DNA from: Oscillospiraceae bacterium
GTDB taxonomy: Bacteria; Bacillota; Clostridia; Oscillospirales; CAG-382
DNA: 48,407 nucleotides
NCBI GenBank assembly: GCA_015064955.1
Contig: SVRD01000014.1
Location: 1-48,407, forward strand
Direction: 5' to 3'
Position numbers and translations under genes: made by a program. Position 1 is the stretch's first letter; each line of letters begins with the position of its first letter. The notes beneath the pieces were generated by a model. That model made no database searches. It saw only the letters and a list, made by a program, of their open reading frames with translations, and had not been told where the DNA came from. Positions 24,505-33,823 of this stretch are shown here, piece by piece.

Positions 24505-24720
24505 ATGAACAAAGTAACATTCAAAACCGACCTTTGTAAAGGTTGCGGTCTTTGCGTTCTTGCTTGCCCGAAGAAGATCGTCTTCCTCGACAAGAGCATT
24601 CTCAACGCAAAAGGCTATCACCCCGCAACAGTTACGGAACTCGACAAGTGCATCGCCTGCGCTATGTGTGCAACGATGTGCCCCGACGTCGTTATAACAG
24701 TTGAAAGAGGTGACAAATAA
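24505..24720 (+). CDS. korD: 2-oxoacid:ferredoxin oxidoreductase, delta (2[4Fe-4S] ferredoxin) subunit
   Basis: 71 residues with two CxxCxxCxxxCP motifs: CKGCGLCVLACP (about residues 11-22) and CIACAMCATMCP (about 50-61). It passes electrons from the TPP-bound subunits to a free ferredoxin. The gene overlaps korA by one base (TAATG). AGAGGAC precedes the ATG. It is the first gene of a four-gene set in the order delta, alpha, beta, gamma. The natural substrate could be 2-oxoglutarate or branched-chain 2-oxoacids; the sequence does not settle this. Confidence 0.92.
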   Translation: MNKVTFKTDLCKGCGLCVLACPKKIVFLDKSILNAKGYHPATVTELDKCIACAMCATMCPDVVITVERGDK

Positions 24721-25784
24721 TGGCAGAAAAGCTTTTGATGAAGGGTAACGAGGCTATCGCAGAGGCTGCTATCCGTGCAGGCTGTAAGCTGTTCTTCGGC
24801 TATCCTATCACTCCCCAGACCGAGCTTGCCGAATATATGGCAAAGCAGATGCCCAAAAGAGGAGGTCTTTCTCTTCAGGCTGAAAGCGAAATAGCGGCAA
24901 TTAATATGGTACTCGGCGCGGCAAGCACCGGCGCAAGAGTTATCACCAGCTCATCCTCGCCCGGAATCTCGCTCAAGAGCGAGGGCATCTCCTACATAAT
25001 CGGCTCCGACCTTCCCTGCGTTATCGTAAACGTACAGCGCGGCGGTCCCGGCTTGGGCGGTATTCAGCCCGCACAGAGCGACTATAACCAGGCAACCAAG
25101 GCACTCGGCCACGGCGACGGCCACGCGATAGTTCTTGCGCCCAACTCGGTTCAGGAAATCGCAACACTCGTCGGCGAGGCGTTTGACCTTGCAGATATCT
25201 ACCGTATGCCCTGTATGATCCTTGCAGACGGCGCGCTCGGTCAGATGATGGAGCCTGTCGACTTCGAGGCCAAGCCCGCACGTGAGATTCCCGAAAAGGA
25301 TTGGGCTTGCTGCGGTCACGGTGGAAAGCGTGTTCACAATATCGTAAACTCGCTTTATATCGAGCCCGAGGAATTGGAAAGAATCGTTCTCGAGCGCTTT
25401 GAAAGATACAACAAGCTCGAGGAAAACGAGGTAAAGTACGAGGAATATCTCACCGAAGATGCCGATATCATCATTGTAGCATACGGTATCACCTCGCGTA
25501 TTGCAAAGACTGCAGTGCGTAACGCTCGCAAGAAGGGCATCAAGGCAGGACTTTTCCGTCCCATCACTCTCTATCCCTTCCCCACCAAAGAGCTCAAGGC
25601 ATTGGCAGACAAGACCGATTGCTTCCTTTCGGTCGAAATGAATATGGGTCAGATGGTCAACGACATCAAGATCGCCATCGACTGCAAAAAGCCTGTATAT
25701 CACTACGGAAGAACGGGCGGTATGATTCCCTCTCCCGAAGAAATACTCGCAAAAATCGAAGAAATCTCGGGAGGTAACGCATAA
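24720..25784 (+). CDS. korA: 2-oxoacid:ferredoxin oxidoreductase, alpha subunit
   Basis: 354 residues. It begins with the pyrimidine-binding-type domain (LLMKGNEAIAEAAIRAGCK, then FGYPITPQTELAEYM) and carries the QAESEIAAINMVLGAASTGAR and TSSSSPGISLKSEG region that contacts CoA and TPP in relatives. It decarboxylates a 2-oxoacid to acyl-CoA, reducing ferredoxin, in an anaerobic amino-acid or reductive carbon pathway. Similar proteins are often annotated VorB (3-methyl-2-oxobutanoate dehydrogenase), so the substrate call is open. Its stop overlaps the korB start. AGAGGTG precedes the ATG. Confidence 0.92.
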   Translation: MAEKLLMKGNEAIAEAAIRAGCKLFFGYPITPQTELAEYMAKQMPKRGGLSLQAESEIAAINMVLGAASTGARVITSSSSPGISLKSEGISYIIGSDLPCVIVNVQRGGPGLGGIQPAQSDYNQATKALGHGDGHAIVLAPNSVQEIATLVGEAFDLADIYRMPCMILADGALGQMMEPVDFEAKPAREIPEKDWACCGHGGKRVHNIVNSLYIEPEELERIVLERFERYNKLEENEVKYEEYLTEDADIIIVAYGITSRIAKTAVRNARKKGIKAGLFRPITLYPFPTKELKALADKTDCFLSVEMNMGQMVNDIKIAIDCKKPVYHYGRTGGMIPSPEEILAKIEEISGGNA

Positions 25785-26533
25785 TGATCGTTTTTGAAAA
25801 GCCCCACGCGCTTACTGATAAGCCCTTTCACTACTGCCCCGGCTGTACTCACGGTATAATCCACCGTCTTGTTGCCGAGGTTATCGATGAGCTCGGTGTC
25901 GAGGAAAAAACTGTCGGCATCGCGCCCGTCGGTTGCTCGGTTTTCGCATATAACTATTTCAACTGCGATATGATCGAAGCACCCCACGGCAGAGCGCCCG
26001 CTGTTGCAACCGGTGTTAAGCGTGCAAACCCCGATCTCACCGTATTCACCTATCAGGGCGACGGCGACCTCGCCGCTATCGGTACTGCCGAAACGGTTCA
26101 CGTCGGCGCAAGAGGCGAAAACATCACCATTATATTTGTAAACAACGCAATCTACGGTATGACCGGCGGTCAGATGGCTCCCACCACCTTGCTCGGTCAG
26201 GTATCCACCACCTCGCCCTACGGCAGAATCAAGGAGATCCAGGGCAACCCGATCCGCGTTTGCGAAATGGTAAGCACACTCGACGGTGTTGCTTATGCAG
26301 AGCGAGTTTCGGTCGACTGTGTTCCCAATATCCGCAAGGCAAAGGCGGCTATCAAGAAGGGATTCGAGATGCAGCAGAACAAGAAGGGTCTTTCGATTAT
26401 CGAGGTACTCTCCACCTGCCCGACAAACTGGGGTCTCTCTCCCGAAAAATCGCTCGAATGGCTCCGTGAGAATATGATGGCTCACTATCCGTTGGGTGTA
26501 TATAAGGACGTTACAAAGGAGGAAACGAAATGA
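25784..26533 (+). CDS. korB: 2-oxoacid:ferredoxin oxidoreductase, beta (TPP-binding) subunit
   Basis: 249 residues. CPGCTHGIIHRLVAEVIDEL at about residues 17-36 is the conserved start of beta subunits. The TPP/Mg motif is GDGDLAAIGTAETVH with the downstream NNAIYGMTGGQMAPTT. No extra iron-sulfur cysteines are seen, in line with the cluster-carrying korD subunit being separate. The ATG overlaps the korA stop (TAATG); its own end overlaps korC (ATGA). The four subunits are therefore translated as a coupled unit. Confidence 0.93.
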   Translation: MIVFEKPHALTDKPFHYCPGCTHGIIHRLVAEVIDELGVEEKTVGIAPVGCSVFAYNYFNCDMIEAPHGRAPAVATGVKRANPDLTVFTYQGDGDLAAIGTAETVHVGARGENITIIFVNNAIYGMTGGQMAPTTLLGQVSTTSPYGRIKEIQGNPIRVCEMVSTLDGVAYAERVSVDCVPNIRKAKAAIKKGFEMQQNKKGLSIIEVLSTCPTNWGLSPEKSLEWLRENMMAHYPLGVYKDVTKEETK

Positions 26534-27063
26534 GTGCTATTCTTTTGGCAGGCTTCGGCGGACAGGGTATCCTTTTCGCAGGCAAGCAGCTCGTTTTAGC
26601 AGGTATGAAGGCGGACAAGCAGGTCAGCTGGCTTCCCTCCTACGGCCCCGAAATGCGCGGCGGTACCTGCAACTGCTCGGTTAACATTGATGATGAACCG
26701 ATCGGCTCTCCGCTCGTAACCACCCCCGATATCCTTATCGCGATGAACAAGCCCTCGCTTTTGAAATTCGAAGGCAGAGTCGCAAAGGGCGGCACTATCG
26801 TTATCGACAGCTCGCTTATCGACGTTGAAACCTCCCGCGAGGACGTCAACGCTTGCTACATTCCCGCAACTCAGATGGCAAACGAAGCAGGATTTCCCAA
26901 GCTTGCGAACGTAATCATTCTCGGTTATCTTATGAAAAAGACCGGTCTTTACGACTTTGATTACTTTATGGATTGCATCAAGGCTTCCGCACCCAAGGCA
27001 AAGCCCGAGCTCGGCGAGCTTAATGCAAAAGCGCTTCAGATGGGATACGACTACAACGACTAA
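26530..27063 (+). CDS. korC: 2-oxoacid:ferredoxin oxidoreductase, gamma subunit
   Basis: 177 residues. It starts SAILLAGFGGQGILFAGKQL, the nucleotide-like glycine loop of gamma subunits, with SYGPEMRGGTCNCSVNI at about 37-53. It completes the four-subunit enzyme. AAAGGAGG lies just before the ATG, inside korB. No terminator is evident in the 30 bases before ispD, so the isoprenoid genes may be co-transcribed with the oxidoreductase. Confidence 0.93.
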   Translation: MSAILLAGFGGQGILFAGKQLVLAGMKADKQVSWLPSYGPEMRGGTCNCSVNIDDEPIGSPLVTTPDILIAMNKPSLLKFEGRVAKGGTIVIDSSLIDVETSREDVNACYIPATQMANEAGFPKLANVIILGYLMKKTGLYDFDYFMDCIKASAPKAKPELGELNAKALQMGYDYND

Positions 27064-27093
27064 ACGGTGTGAAATCACCTGAAAGCTGTTATT

Positions 27094-27786
27094 ATGTGTA
27101 AAATCGGAGCTTGCGCCGTCATCGCCGCCGCAGGAAGCGGCAGACGCATGGGCGGCGTGTCCAAGCCCAATATAAAGCTGTTGGGCAAAACACTTTTTGA
27201 ATACGTCCTCGAGGCATTCGACTCGTCAAACGTCAGCGAGATAGTAGTCGTATGCTCCGAGGATAACGAGGAATCTCTCCGCGCGTTAGCAGTCGGCACA
27301 AAAAAGCCGATAAGCTTCACACGCGGAGGGGTGACCCGCGCCGAATCGGTCAGAAACGGGGTCGAGGCTTCGGCAAAATCGAGCACACTGATTTGTGTTC
27401 ACGATTGCGCGCGCCCGTTTGTCACCCCCGAAATGATCAACGAAACGCTCGATGCGGCATATAAGCACGGCGCCGCTTGCGTTTCTTCACCCGTTACGGA
27501 CACGATAAAGCAAAAGGACGCCGTGACCGGCTTTGTTTCCACGCCCGAAAGAGCAACTCTTTTCGCGGTGCAAACACCTCAATGCTTTAAAAAATCGCTT
27601 TATTTGCAGGCGCTGAATATGCTCGCGGAAAGCATATCCTCCTTCACCGACGAAACGAGCTTGCTCGAGGAATTGGGTGTCGAGGTCTGCTATATCCAAC
27701 GAAGCGAAACGAATATGAAGCTGACCGCGGTCGACGACGTACCCATCGCGGAAATACTGATGAAACGAAAGGGCGGAGATTTATGA
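27094..27786 (+). CDS. ispD: 2-C-methyl-D-erythritol 4-phosphate cytidylyltransferase
   Basis: 230 residues. The nucleotidyltransferase motif [14 protein letters not shown] at about 8-21 is followed by [26 protein letters not shown] at about 98-112 and [13 protein letters not shown] at about 150-162 complete the family pattern. IspD couples CTP to methylerythritol phosphate in the MEP route to isoprenoids. The last codons overlap ispF (ATGA). The Shine-Dalgarno site before the ATG is weak. Confidence 0.94.
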   Translation: MCKIGACAVIAAAGSGRRMGGVSKPNIKLLGKTLFEYVLEAFDSSNVSEIVVVCSEDNEESLRALAVGTKKPISFTRGGVTRAESVRNGVEASAKSSTLICVHDCARPFVTPEMINETLDAAYKHGAACVSSPVTDTIKQKDAVTGFVSTPERATLFAVQTPQCFKKSLYLQALNMLAESISSFTDETSLLEELGVEVCYIQRSETNMKLTAVDDVPIAEILMKRKGGDL

Positions 27787-28256
27787 TCAGAATAGGTCAA
27801 GGCTATGACGTTCACCGTCTTGTTACGGGAAGAAAGCTGATCGTCGGCGGTGTTGATATCGAGCACGAAACCGGCTTGCTCGGTCATTCCGATGCCGACG
27901 TGCTCACCCACGCTGTCTGCGACGCGCTTTTGGGCGCGGCGGCTTTGGGCGATATCGGCAAGCACTTCCCCGACAGCGATGAAAGATACAGAGGAATAGA
28001 TTCTCTGGCACTTCTTTCCGAGGTCGGCAGACTGCTGAAAGCAAAGGGCTGCCGAATAAACAATATCGACGCGACAATAATCGCTCAAGCACCCAAGTTT
28101 GCTCCATATATCGATAAAATGAGAAGCAATATCGCAAGCACGCTCGGCTTGGATATCGACTTTGTGAGCGTAAAGGCGACCACCGAGGAGGGACTCGGCT
28201 TTACCGGCAAAAAGGAAGGCATCGCCGCAAGCGCTGTCTGTATTATCGAGCAATAA
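27783..28256 (+). CDS. ispF: 2-C-methyl-D-erythritol 2,4-cyclodiphosphate synthase
   Basis: 157 residues, full length. The metal-binding motif GYDVHRLV (Asp8, His10) is present, with [21 protein letters not shown] at 33-53, [10 protein letters not shown] at about 57-66, and the C-terminal [19 protein letters not shown]. It makes the cyclodiphosphate of the MEP pathway. GGAGAT precedes the ATG, which overlaps the end of ispD, matching the common ispD-ispF pairing or fusion. Confidence 0.96.
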   Translation: MIRIGQGYDVHRLVTGRKLIVGGVDIEHETGLLGHSDADVLTHAVCDALLGAAALGDIGKHFPDSDERYRGIDSLALLSEVGRLLKAKGCRINNIDATIIAQAPKFAPYIDKMRSNIASTLGLDIDFVSVKATTEEGLGFTGKKEGIAASAVCIIEQ

Positions 28257-28290
28257 GCGAATACAAATCTTTATTAATAAAGAGGGTTTT

Positions 28291-29436
28291 ATGGGCAAAA
28301 ACTATCTATCGGGCAAGCTGATCACACAAAGCGGAATAATCAACGGCAGTGTTTCGTTTGAAAACGGCATTATCGGCGCTGTTTCCGAGGGATCGGCAGA
28401 AAACGGCTTTTATATCGCTCCCGGATTTATCGACATACACGTTCACGGCGGCGGCGGTCACGATTTTATGGACGGAACCGAGGAAGCCTTTCTCGGTGCG
28501 GCAAAATTGCATTCCTCGCACGGAACGGCAACCTTGCTCCCGACAACGCTCACCTGTCCCGACGAGGAGCTTTTCCATTCCTTCTCGGTGCTCCGCAACG
28601 TGAAGAATGATGACACATACGGCGATATGTTCTACGGAATGCATCTCGAGGGCCCGTATTTTTCACCTGCGCAGGCAGGCGCTCAGGACCCAAAATATCT
28701 TAAATCCCCTAACAAAGAGCATTATGAGGCAATTTTAAAGGAAGCCGACGGACTTATCACCCGTTGGTCTGTCGCGCCCGAGCTTGAGGGCGCAACCGAG
28801 CTTGGCGACACTCTCGCAAGTCTCGGCATCTGCGCTTCGATGGGACATTCCGATGCTCTTTACGAAACCGTGCTCGAGGCAACCAAGCACGGATACACGC
28901 ATTTGACCCACTTTTACAGTGGAATGAGCTCGCTCACAAGAAAGCGCGGCTACCGCTACCCCGGTATGATCGAAAGCGGTTATATGATAGACGAGCTTAC
29001 CGTCGAGGTGATCTGTGACGGCAAGCATCTCCCCCACTCGATGCTCAACTACGTTTTTCGCGCAAAGGGCGCAGACAAATGCGCACTTGTGACCGATGCG
29101 ATGCGCGGCGCGGGTATGACAGAGGGAAAAACCATTCTCGGCTCGCTTACAAACGGGCAGGAATGTTATATCGAAGACGGTGTCGCAAAGATGCCGGGCG
29201 GCGAAGCCTTTGCGGGCTCTGTCGCAACAACCGACAGGCTTGTCCGAAATGCGATTATCGCAGGAGCAAGCCTTGAAAACGCAGTGAAAATGATGACGGC
29301 AACCCCCGCAAAGCTCACGGGAATGACCGACCGCGGCGAAATAGCCGTCGGAAAGCGTGCCGATTTTACTGTATTTGACGATGAAATCAATATTATCGCC
29401 GTTATTTCGGGCGGTAAAATAATATACGAAAGGTGA
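28291..29436 (+). CDS. nagA: N-acetylglucosamine-6-phosphate deacetylase
   Basis: 381 residues, amidohydrolase fold. The metal ligands are in GFIDIHVHGGGGHDFMDG at about residues 48-65; the catalytic Asp is in LVTDAMRGAGM at about 267-277; HLEGPYFSPAQAGAQ lies at about 117-131. It removes acetate from GlcNAc-6-phosphate during recycling of cell-wall sugars or chitin-type substrates. AGAGGG lies before the ATG. It is directly followed by a nagB-like gene, so the pair forms a short amino-sugar pathway. Confidence 0.95.
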   Translation: MGKNYLSGKLITQSGIINGSVSFENGIIGAVSEGSAENGFYIAPGFIDIHVHGGGGHDFMDGTEEAFLGAAKLHSSHGTATLLPTTLTCPDEELFHSFSVLRNVKNDDTYGDMFYGMHLEGPYFSPAQAGAQDPKYLKSPNKEHYEAILKEADGLITRWSVAPELEGATELGDTLASLGICASMGHSDALYETVLEATKHGYTHLTHFYSGMSSLTRKRGYRYPGMIESGYMIDELTVEVICDGKHLPHSMLNYVFRAKGADKCALVTDAMRGAGMTEGKTILGSLTNGQECYIEDGVAKMPGGEAFAGSVATTDRLVRNAIIAGASLENAVKMMTATPAKLTGMTDRGEIAVGKRADFTVFDDEINIIAVISGGKIIYER

Positions 29437-29442
29437 TCTGTA

Positions 29443-30210
29443 ATGGCTGTTATTAAGCAAGGCAAGGTCGACAAGCTCGATTATATTGCGTTCGAAACGA
29501 GAACCGAAATGGGCGAATACGCCGCAAAAGAGGCTGCGGACGAAATCAAACGCCAGATTGACAAAAAGGGCGAGATCAATATGATCTTCGCGGCGGCACC
29601 CAGCCAAAACGATTTTTTGGCATCGCTTATTGCCGATAAAACTATTGATTGGTCGAAGATACACGCGTTCCATATGGACGAATATATCGGTCTTCCCGCA
29701 GATGCACCCCAGGGATTCGGCAATTTCCTTAAAAATGCCATTTTCGGCAGAGTCCCCTTTGCTTCGGTGAACTATATCGACTGCACTGCGAGCGACCCCG
29801 AAGCCGAATGTGAAAGATACGCTGCTCTTTTGAACGAGCATAAATGCGACGTGATCATTATGGGCATCGGCGAAAACGGCCATATCGCCTTTAACGACCC
29901 CCACGTTGCCGATTTTAACGATAAGAAAACCGTAAAGGTCGTTTCGCTCGACCAAACCTGCCGTATGCAGCAGGTGAACGACGGCTGCTTTGAAAAGCTC
30001 GAGGACGTTCCCGAATATGCACTCACGCTTACCATTCCCACCCTCGTCGCACCCGAAAGCATTTTCTGCATCGTCCCCGCGAAAACCAAGGCAAACGCGG
30101 TAAAGCGCACTATAACAGGAGAAATCAACGAAGAATGCCCCGCGACCGCTTTGCGCCTGCACAGCAACGCAAAGCTTTATCTCGACAAGGACAGCGCGGC
30201 TCTTATTTAA
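29443..30210 (+). CDS. nagB: Glucosamine-6-phosphate deaminase-like protein
   Basis: 255 residues of the NagB/6-phosphogluconolactonase fold, with FHMDEYIGL at about 75-83 and MGIGENGHIAFNDP at about 143-156. E. coli NagB reads NDGHIAFNEP here, so the residues matching Asp141 and Glu148 are Asn and Asp. Its phosphate-loop region is FAAAPSQNDF instead of the usual GSTP-type sequence. I recall this variant from a broad subfamily also annotated as NagB, so deaminase activity is likely but not certain. The position 6 bases after nagA, with AGGTGAT before the ATG, supports the amino-sugar role. Confidence 0.82.
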   Translation: MAVIKQGKVDKLDYIAFETRTEMGEYAAKEAADEIKRQIDKKGEINMIFAAAPSQNDFLASLIADKTIDWSKIHAFHMDEYIGLPADAPQGFGNFLKNAIFGRVPFASVNYIDCTASDPEAECERYAALLNEHKCDVIIMGIGENGHIAFNDPHVADFNDKKTVKVVSLDQTCRMQQVNDGCFEKLEDVPEYALTLTIPTLVAPESIFCIVPAKTKANAVKRTITGEINEECPATALRLHSNAKLYLDKDSAALI

Positions 30211-30213
30211 TAG

Positions 30214-31479
30214 ATGGATATAAATATCAGTTATCTGCAGGAGGGGGTTACACTCGCCGCCTGCAAAACAGACAAATTCAAATCGGCGGTTATGACGGTA
30301 AGCTTTGCTGTTCCGCTTGACGAGCAAACGGCATCGGGCTATTCGCTTCTCACAAACCTGCTTTCGTTATCGACCGGCAGATTCCCGACAATGCAATCCT
30401 TTTCGATAATCAAGGACGAGCTTTATGCGCTCGGACTCGATGCATTCGTCCAACGCAGAGGCGAGCTGTTGCTTATCAAGCTTGAAATCAACACCATCGC
30501 CGATTCCTATGCGTTTGACGGCGAAAGAGTCCTTTTCCGCGCGGCCGAGCTTCTGGGCGATGCGATATTCAACCCGAATCTCGAAAACGGCGTTTTTCCG
30601 AGCGCGAGCGTCGAAAACGAAAAGCTCTGTCTTTGCGAGGAAATTGCATCACTGATCGAAAACAAGCACGCATACGCAATGCTCCGTGCACGCCAGATAA
30701 TGTGCGAAAACGAGCCCTTTGCGGTCGATGCAGCAGGCGATATCGAGCGGGTTTCGCAGTTGAACGGCGAAGATCTGATGAAGTTTTACCGCGAATGTGT
30801 CGAAAACGCGCCCGTGTTTATAACCTATGCGGGTGAAGCCGATTTTGAATACGTCAAGGAATGTGTTCTCGCCCACCTCCCCTTTACCCCGCGCAAGAGC
30901 GTTTTGCCCGATTCGGTATTCCACACGACCGACAATAAGATAAAGCGTGTTTGCGAAGAAATGGAGATGGAGCAAAGCATAATCATACTCGGCTTGAACT
31001 CTGTTATGCCGAACAGCCCGCGCGTACGTGCGATTTTAAGCGTTTTTGATGAAATATTCGGCGGCTCACCCGCTAGCAAGCTGTTTATGAACGTGCGCGA
31101 GAAGGAAGGGCTTTGCTATTATTGCTCCTCCTATCCTGCGGGAAGAAAGAATATTATTTTTGTTTCCTGCGGTGTAGAGCCGGGTTGCGAGGACAAGGCG
31201 ATAGGCGCGATCTACAACGAGCTTGAAGCGATGAAGCGCGGTGAATTTACCGATTCCGATATCGAAAACGCAAAAAATTCGATAATTCGCTCGCTTATGA
31301 GCTTTGAAAGCAGTCTCGGTGCGATAAACGGATATCTGCTCGGTCAGATACTCGGCAGTGATTCGGCTACCGTTGAAGAAAGCATCGAATTGGTTTCTGC
31401 CGTAACGCGCGAAGAGGTTATCGAGCTGGCACAAAAGATAGTACCCGAGCTTGAATATATACTCGGAGGTGCCGAATGA
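30214..31479 (+). CDS. M16 family peptidase-like protein, non-catalytic partner (YmfF-like)
   Basis: 421 residues of the M16 fold. The N-terminal half lacks the inverted zinc motif HxxEH at the expected place (FAVPLDEQTASGYSLLTNLL), while the second half keeps the family's NVREKEGLCYYCSSYPAG region at about 290-307. It resembles the inactive member of the YmfF-YmfH pair in Bacillus. Its last codons overlap the next gene (ATGA), which encodes the partner that carries the zinc motif. The likely role is as a heterodimeric peptidase; the substrate is unknown. No good Shine-Dalgarno site precedes the ATG 4 bases after nagB, so translation may depend on coupling. Confidence 0.85.
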   Translation: MDINISYLQEGVTLAACKTDKFKSAVMTVSFAVPLDEQTASGYSLLTNLLSLSTGRFPTMQSFSIIKDELYALGLDAFVQRRGELLLIKLEINTIADSYAFDGERVLFRAAELLGDAIFNPNLENGVFPSASVENEKLCLCEEIASLIENKHAYAMLRARQIMCENEPFAVDAAGDIERVSQLNGEDLMKFYRECVENAPVFITYAGEADFEYVKECVLAHLPFTPRKSVLPDSVFHTTDNKIKRVCEEMEMEQSIIILGLNSVMPNSPRVRAILSVFDEIFGGSPASKLFMNVREKEGLCYYCSSYPAGRKNIIFVSCGVEPGCEDKAIGAIYNELEAMKRGEFTDSDIENAKNSIIRSLMSFESSLGAINGYLLGQILGSDSATVEESIELVSAVTREEVIELAQKIVPELEYILGGAE

Positions 31480-32759
31480 ACAGCTTTGTAACTATTGAAA
31501 ACAAAAAGTTCAACGAAAAATATTACAGCACCACACTCGAAAACGGATTTAAAATAACGATTATCCCCAAGCAACTCAAAACAAGCTACGCTATGGTATG
31601 TTGCCGTTTCGGAGGTGCGGATATCGAATATAAAAAGGACGGCGTCACCCATTATCTCCCCGCGGGGACGGCTCATTTCTTGGAGCACAAGATGTTTGAA
31701 ACCGAATCGGGCGGCGATTCCTTTCTTGAGTTTGACAAATTCGGCGGAAACGCAAATGCGTTTACGTCGTTTGAATCGACCTGTTATTATTTTTCCTGCA
31801 CCGAAAACTTTTTCGAGAATCTGGAAATTCTTCTTGCCTCGGTTTCGAGTCTGCATATAACCGATGCATCGGTCGAAAAGGAACGAAACATTATCGCACG
31901 CGAGATAACGATGTACGACGATTCTCCGGCGGTAACCGTTTCGCGCAATCTCAGCAAAGCGATGTACCACGTTCACCCGACCGTCTACACCGTTTCGGGA
32001 ACAGTGGAAACGATATCGAATATCACAAAGGAAACTCTTTTCCGCGCTTATGAGGATTTTTATCTCCCCGCAAATATGTCGCTTTGCGTTTGCGGTGATA
32101 TTGATCCCGAGAAAATCAAGAGCACAGTACTTCGCTATTTCGGGGAATCGGGCGGAAAGCGCCCCGAGACTTTATACGGAGATGAGCCCGAAAGAGTAAA
32201 AACCGAAAGAGTTATCGGAAACGCAATCGTCGCAAGCCCGCTTTATTGCATCGGTATAAAATGCGAAGGAAACGAAAAAAACGATTTGGCGGCGTTCCGC
32301 AGGTCATGCGCGATGAGATTGGCAATATCGCTCACCTTTGGGCGTGCAAGCGATTATTTTTGTAAAAACTACGAAAATGGATTGCTGAACGAGCGCTTTT
32401 ATGCAGGCTTCAATCAATCGCAAAATGCGTCCTACGTTATAATATCGGGCAGCGGAAACGAATACGGTCAGGTACTCGAAAGCGCGCTCGCAGAGCTCGA
32501 ACGGCGCAAGGAGATATTCTTCAGCGACGAGCAGATACTCCGCGAAAAGAAGGCGGCATATGCCGAAAGCCTCACTCTGTTTGATTCGGGAGAGGATCTT
32601 ACCGCGGCGATGGCGCTTTGTGCACACCTTGAATACGATGAATTCGACTGTATCGAAACGCTCCGTGATATAACAAAAGAAGAGATCAGGCAAGCGCTCG
32701 ATTCACTCAATCTGAGCAACCATTCTATAAGCATAATACAGAAAGGAACAGAGCTATGA
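31476..32759 (+). CDS. M16 family zinc peptidase (YmfH-like)
   Basis: 427 residues. The inverted zinc motif HFLEH is at residues 67-71, with the distal glutamate region EKERNIIAREITMYDD at about 131-146, so this is the catalytic half of an M16 pair. It follows a non-catalytic M16 protein with which it probably forms a heterodimer around a closed chamber that degrades peptides. In Bacillus the equivalent gene pair lies near other housekeeping genes. The end overlaps lgt (ATGA). GGAGG precedes the start within the upstream gene. Confidence 0.92.
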   Translation: MNSFVTIENKKFNEKYYSTTLENGFKITIIPKQLKTSYAMVCCRFGGADIEYKKDGVTHYLPAGTAHFLEHKMFETESGGDSFLEFDKFGGNANAFTSFESTCYYFSCTENFFENLEILLASVSSLHITDASVEKERNIIAREITMYDDSPAVTVSRNLSKAMYHVHPTVYTVSGTVETISNITKETLFRAYEDFYLPANMSLCVCGDIDPEKIKSTVLRYFGESGGKRPETLYGDEPERVKTERVIGNAIVASPLYCIGIKCEGNEKNDLAAFRRSCAMRLAISLTFGRASDYFCKNYENGLLNERFYAGFNQSQNASYVIISGSGNEYGQVLESALAELERRKEIFFSDEQILREKKAAYAESLTLFDSGEDLTAAMALCAHLEYDEFDCIETLRDITKEEIRQALDSLNLSNHSISIIQKGTEL

Positions 32760-33820
32760 ACGAAATCAAATTCCCGGGTTTAGGTATCGAGCTAACAGTA
32801 AACGAAACTGCGTTCACCCTTTTCGGACTCGAGATCAAATGGTACGGAGTTATCATCACAACGGGTATTCTTCTCGCATTTTTGCTTTTCTACTACCTCG
32901 GTGTAAAAAAAGAAATGCTTGATGCCGATTCGGTCTACAATATCACGCTTCTTGTTATGCCGATTGCGATAATCGGTGCGAGATTCGTCTACGTTATTAC
33001 CGAATGGGATCGTTTCAAGGGCAAGGGATTTTTGAATATGATTAACATCCGCCAAGGCGGTATCGCTATCTACGGAGCTATCATTTTCGGACTTGCAACG
33101 GTTCTTGTTTATAATAAAATAAAAAAGCAATCTTCGCTTTCGATGCTCGATGCACTCGCACCCGCCGTTATGGTCGGTCAGATCATCGGCAGATGGGGCA
33201 ATTTTGTCAACGCGGAAGCATACGGTTGGTCCGAGGGTGTAGAGAATCTCCCTTGGAGAATGGAGCTTGAGCACGTATATATCGACGGATATCTCCAAAG
33301 AGATATCCACTGTGTACACCCGACCTTCCTTTACGAATCGCTCTGGAACGCGCTCGGCCTCGCGCTTATACTCATTTTCCTCTACCGCAAAAAGAAGTTC
33401 AACGGCGAGATCTTCTTTGCTTATATCGGCTGGTACGGCTTGGGCAGGGCATATATCGAAACTCTGCGCGCAGACAGCCTTTATATAGTCGGAACTCTTA
33501 AATTCTCGGTGTTTGTCGGTATAGTTTGCGTTATCGCCGCTATAATCGGTGAAATCGTACTTTACCGCCGTCACAAAGAGGAAGTCAGCGAAATGTCGGA
33601 TTACAAATCCGAATTCGCAACAGTAAAGCTCGCGCTCAGCAAGGAAGAAAACGCGCTTGACGACAGCGTTTTTGAAGAAACAGAGAGCGAAGAAGCAGAA
33701 GAAATTGAGGAAACGGAAGATATTTCCGAGCTCGAAGAAGAGGATTTGGAGGTTCTCGCCGAGCAGGATCTGCTCGACGGCGCCCCCGCAGAAGAAAACG
33801 AATCTCCCGAGGAGGAATAG
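32756..33820 (+). CDS. lgt: Prolipoprotein diacylglyceryl transferase with acidic C-terminal tail
   Basis: 354 residues. An integral membrane enzyme with about seven helices that moves diacylglycerol from phosphatidylglycerol onto the lipobox cysteine. The Lgt signature GRWGNFVNAEAYG lies at about 145-157, and HPTFLYESLWN at about 186-196. After the last helix (about residue 275) comes a tail of about 80 residues very rich in Glu and Asp, absent from the E. coli enzyme. The tail begins after the motif EVSEMSDYKSEF. The ATG overlaps the M16 gene stop and is preceded by AAAGGAAC. Lipoproteins in the window (17.4 kb) are potential substrates. Confidence 0.95.
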   Translation: MNEIKFPGLGIELTVNETAFTLFGLEIKWYGVIITTGILLAFLLFYYLGVKKEMLDADSVYNITLLVMPIAIIGARFVYVITEWDRFKGKGFLNMINIRQGGIAIYGAIIFGLATVLVYNKIKKQSSLSMLDALAPAVMVGQIIGRWGNFVNAEAYGWSEGVENLPWRMELEHVYIDGYLQRDIHCVHPTFLYESLWNALGLALILIFLYRKKKFNGEIFFAYIGWYGLGRAYIETLRADSLYIVGTLKFSVFVGIVCVIAAIIGEIVLYRRHKEEVSEMSDYKSEFATVKLALSKEENALDDSVFEETESEEAEEIEETEDISELEEEDLEVLAEQDLLDGAPAEENESPEEE

Positions 33821-33823
33821 AAA

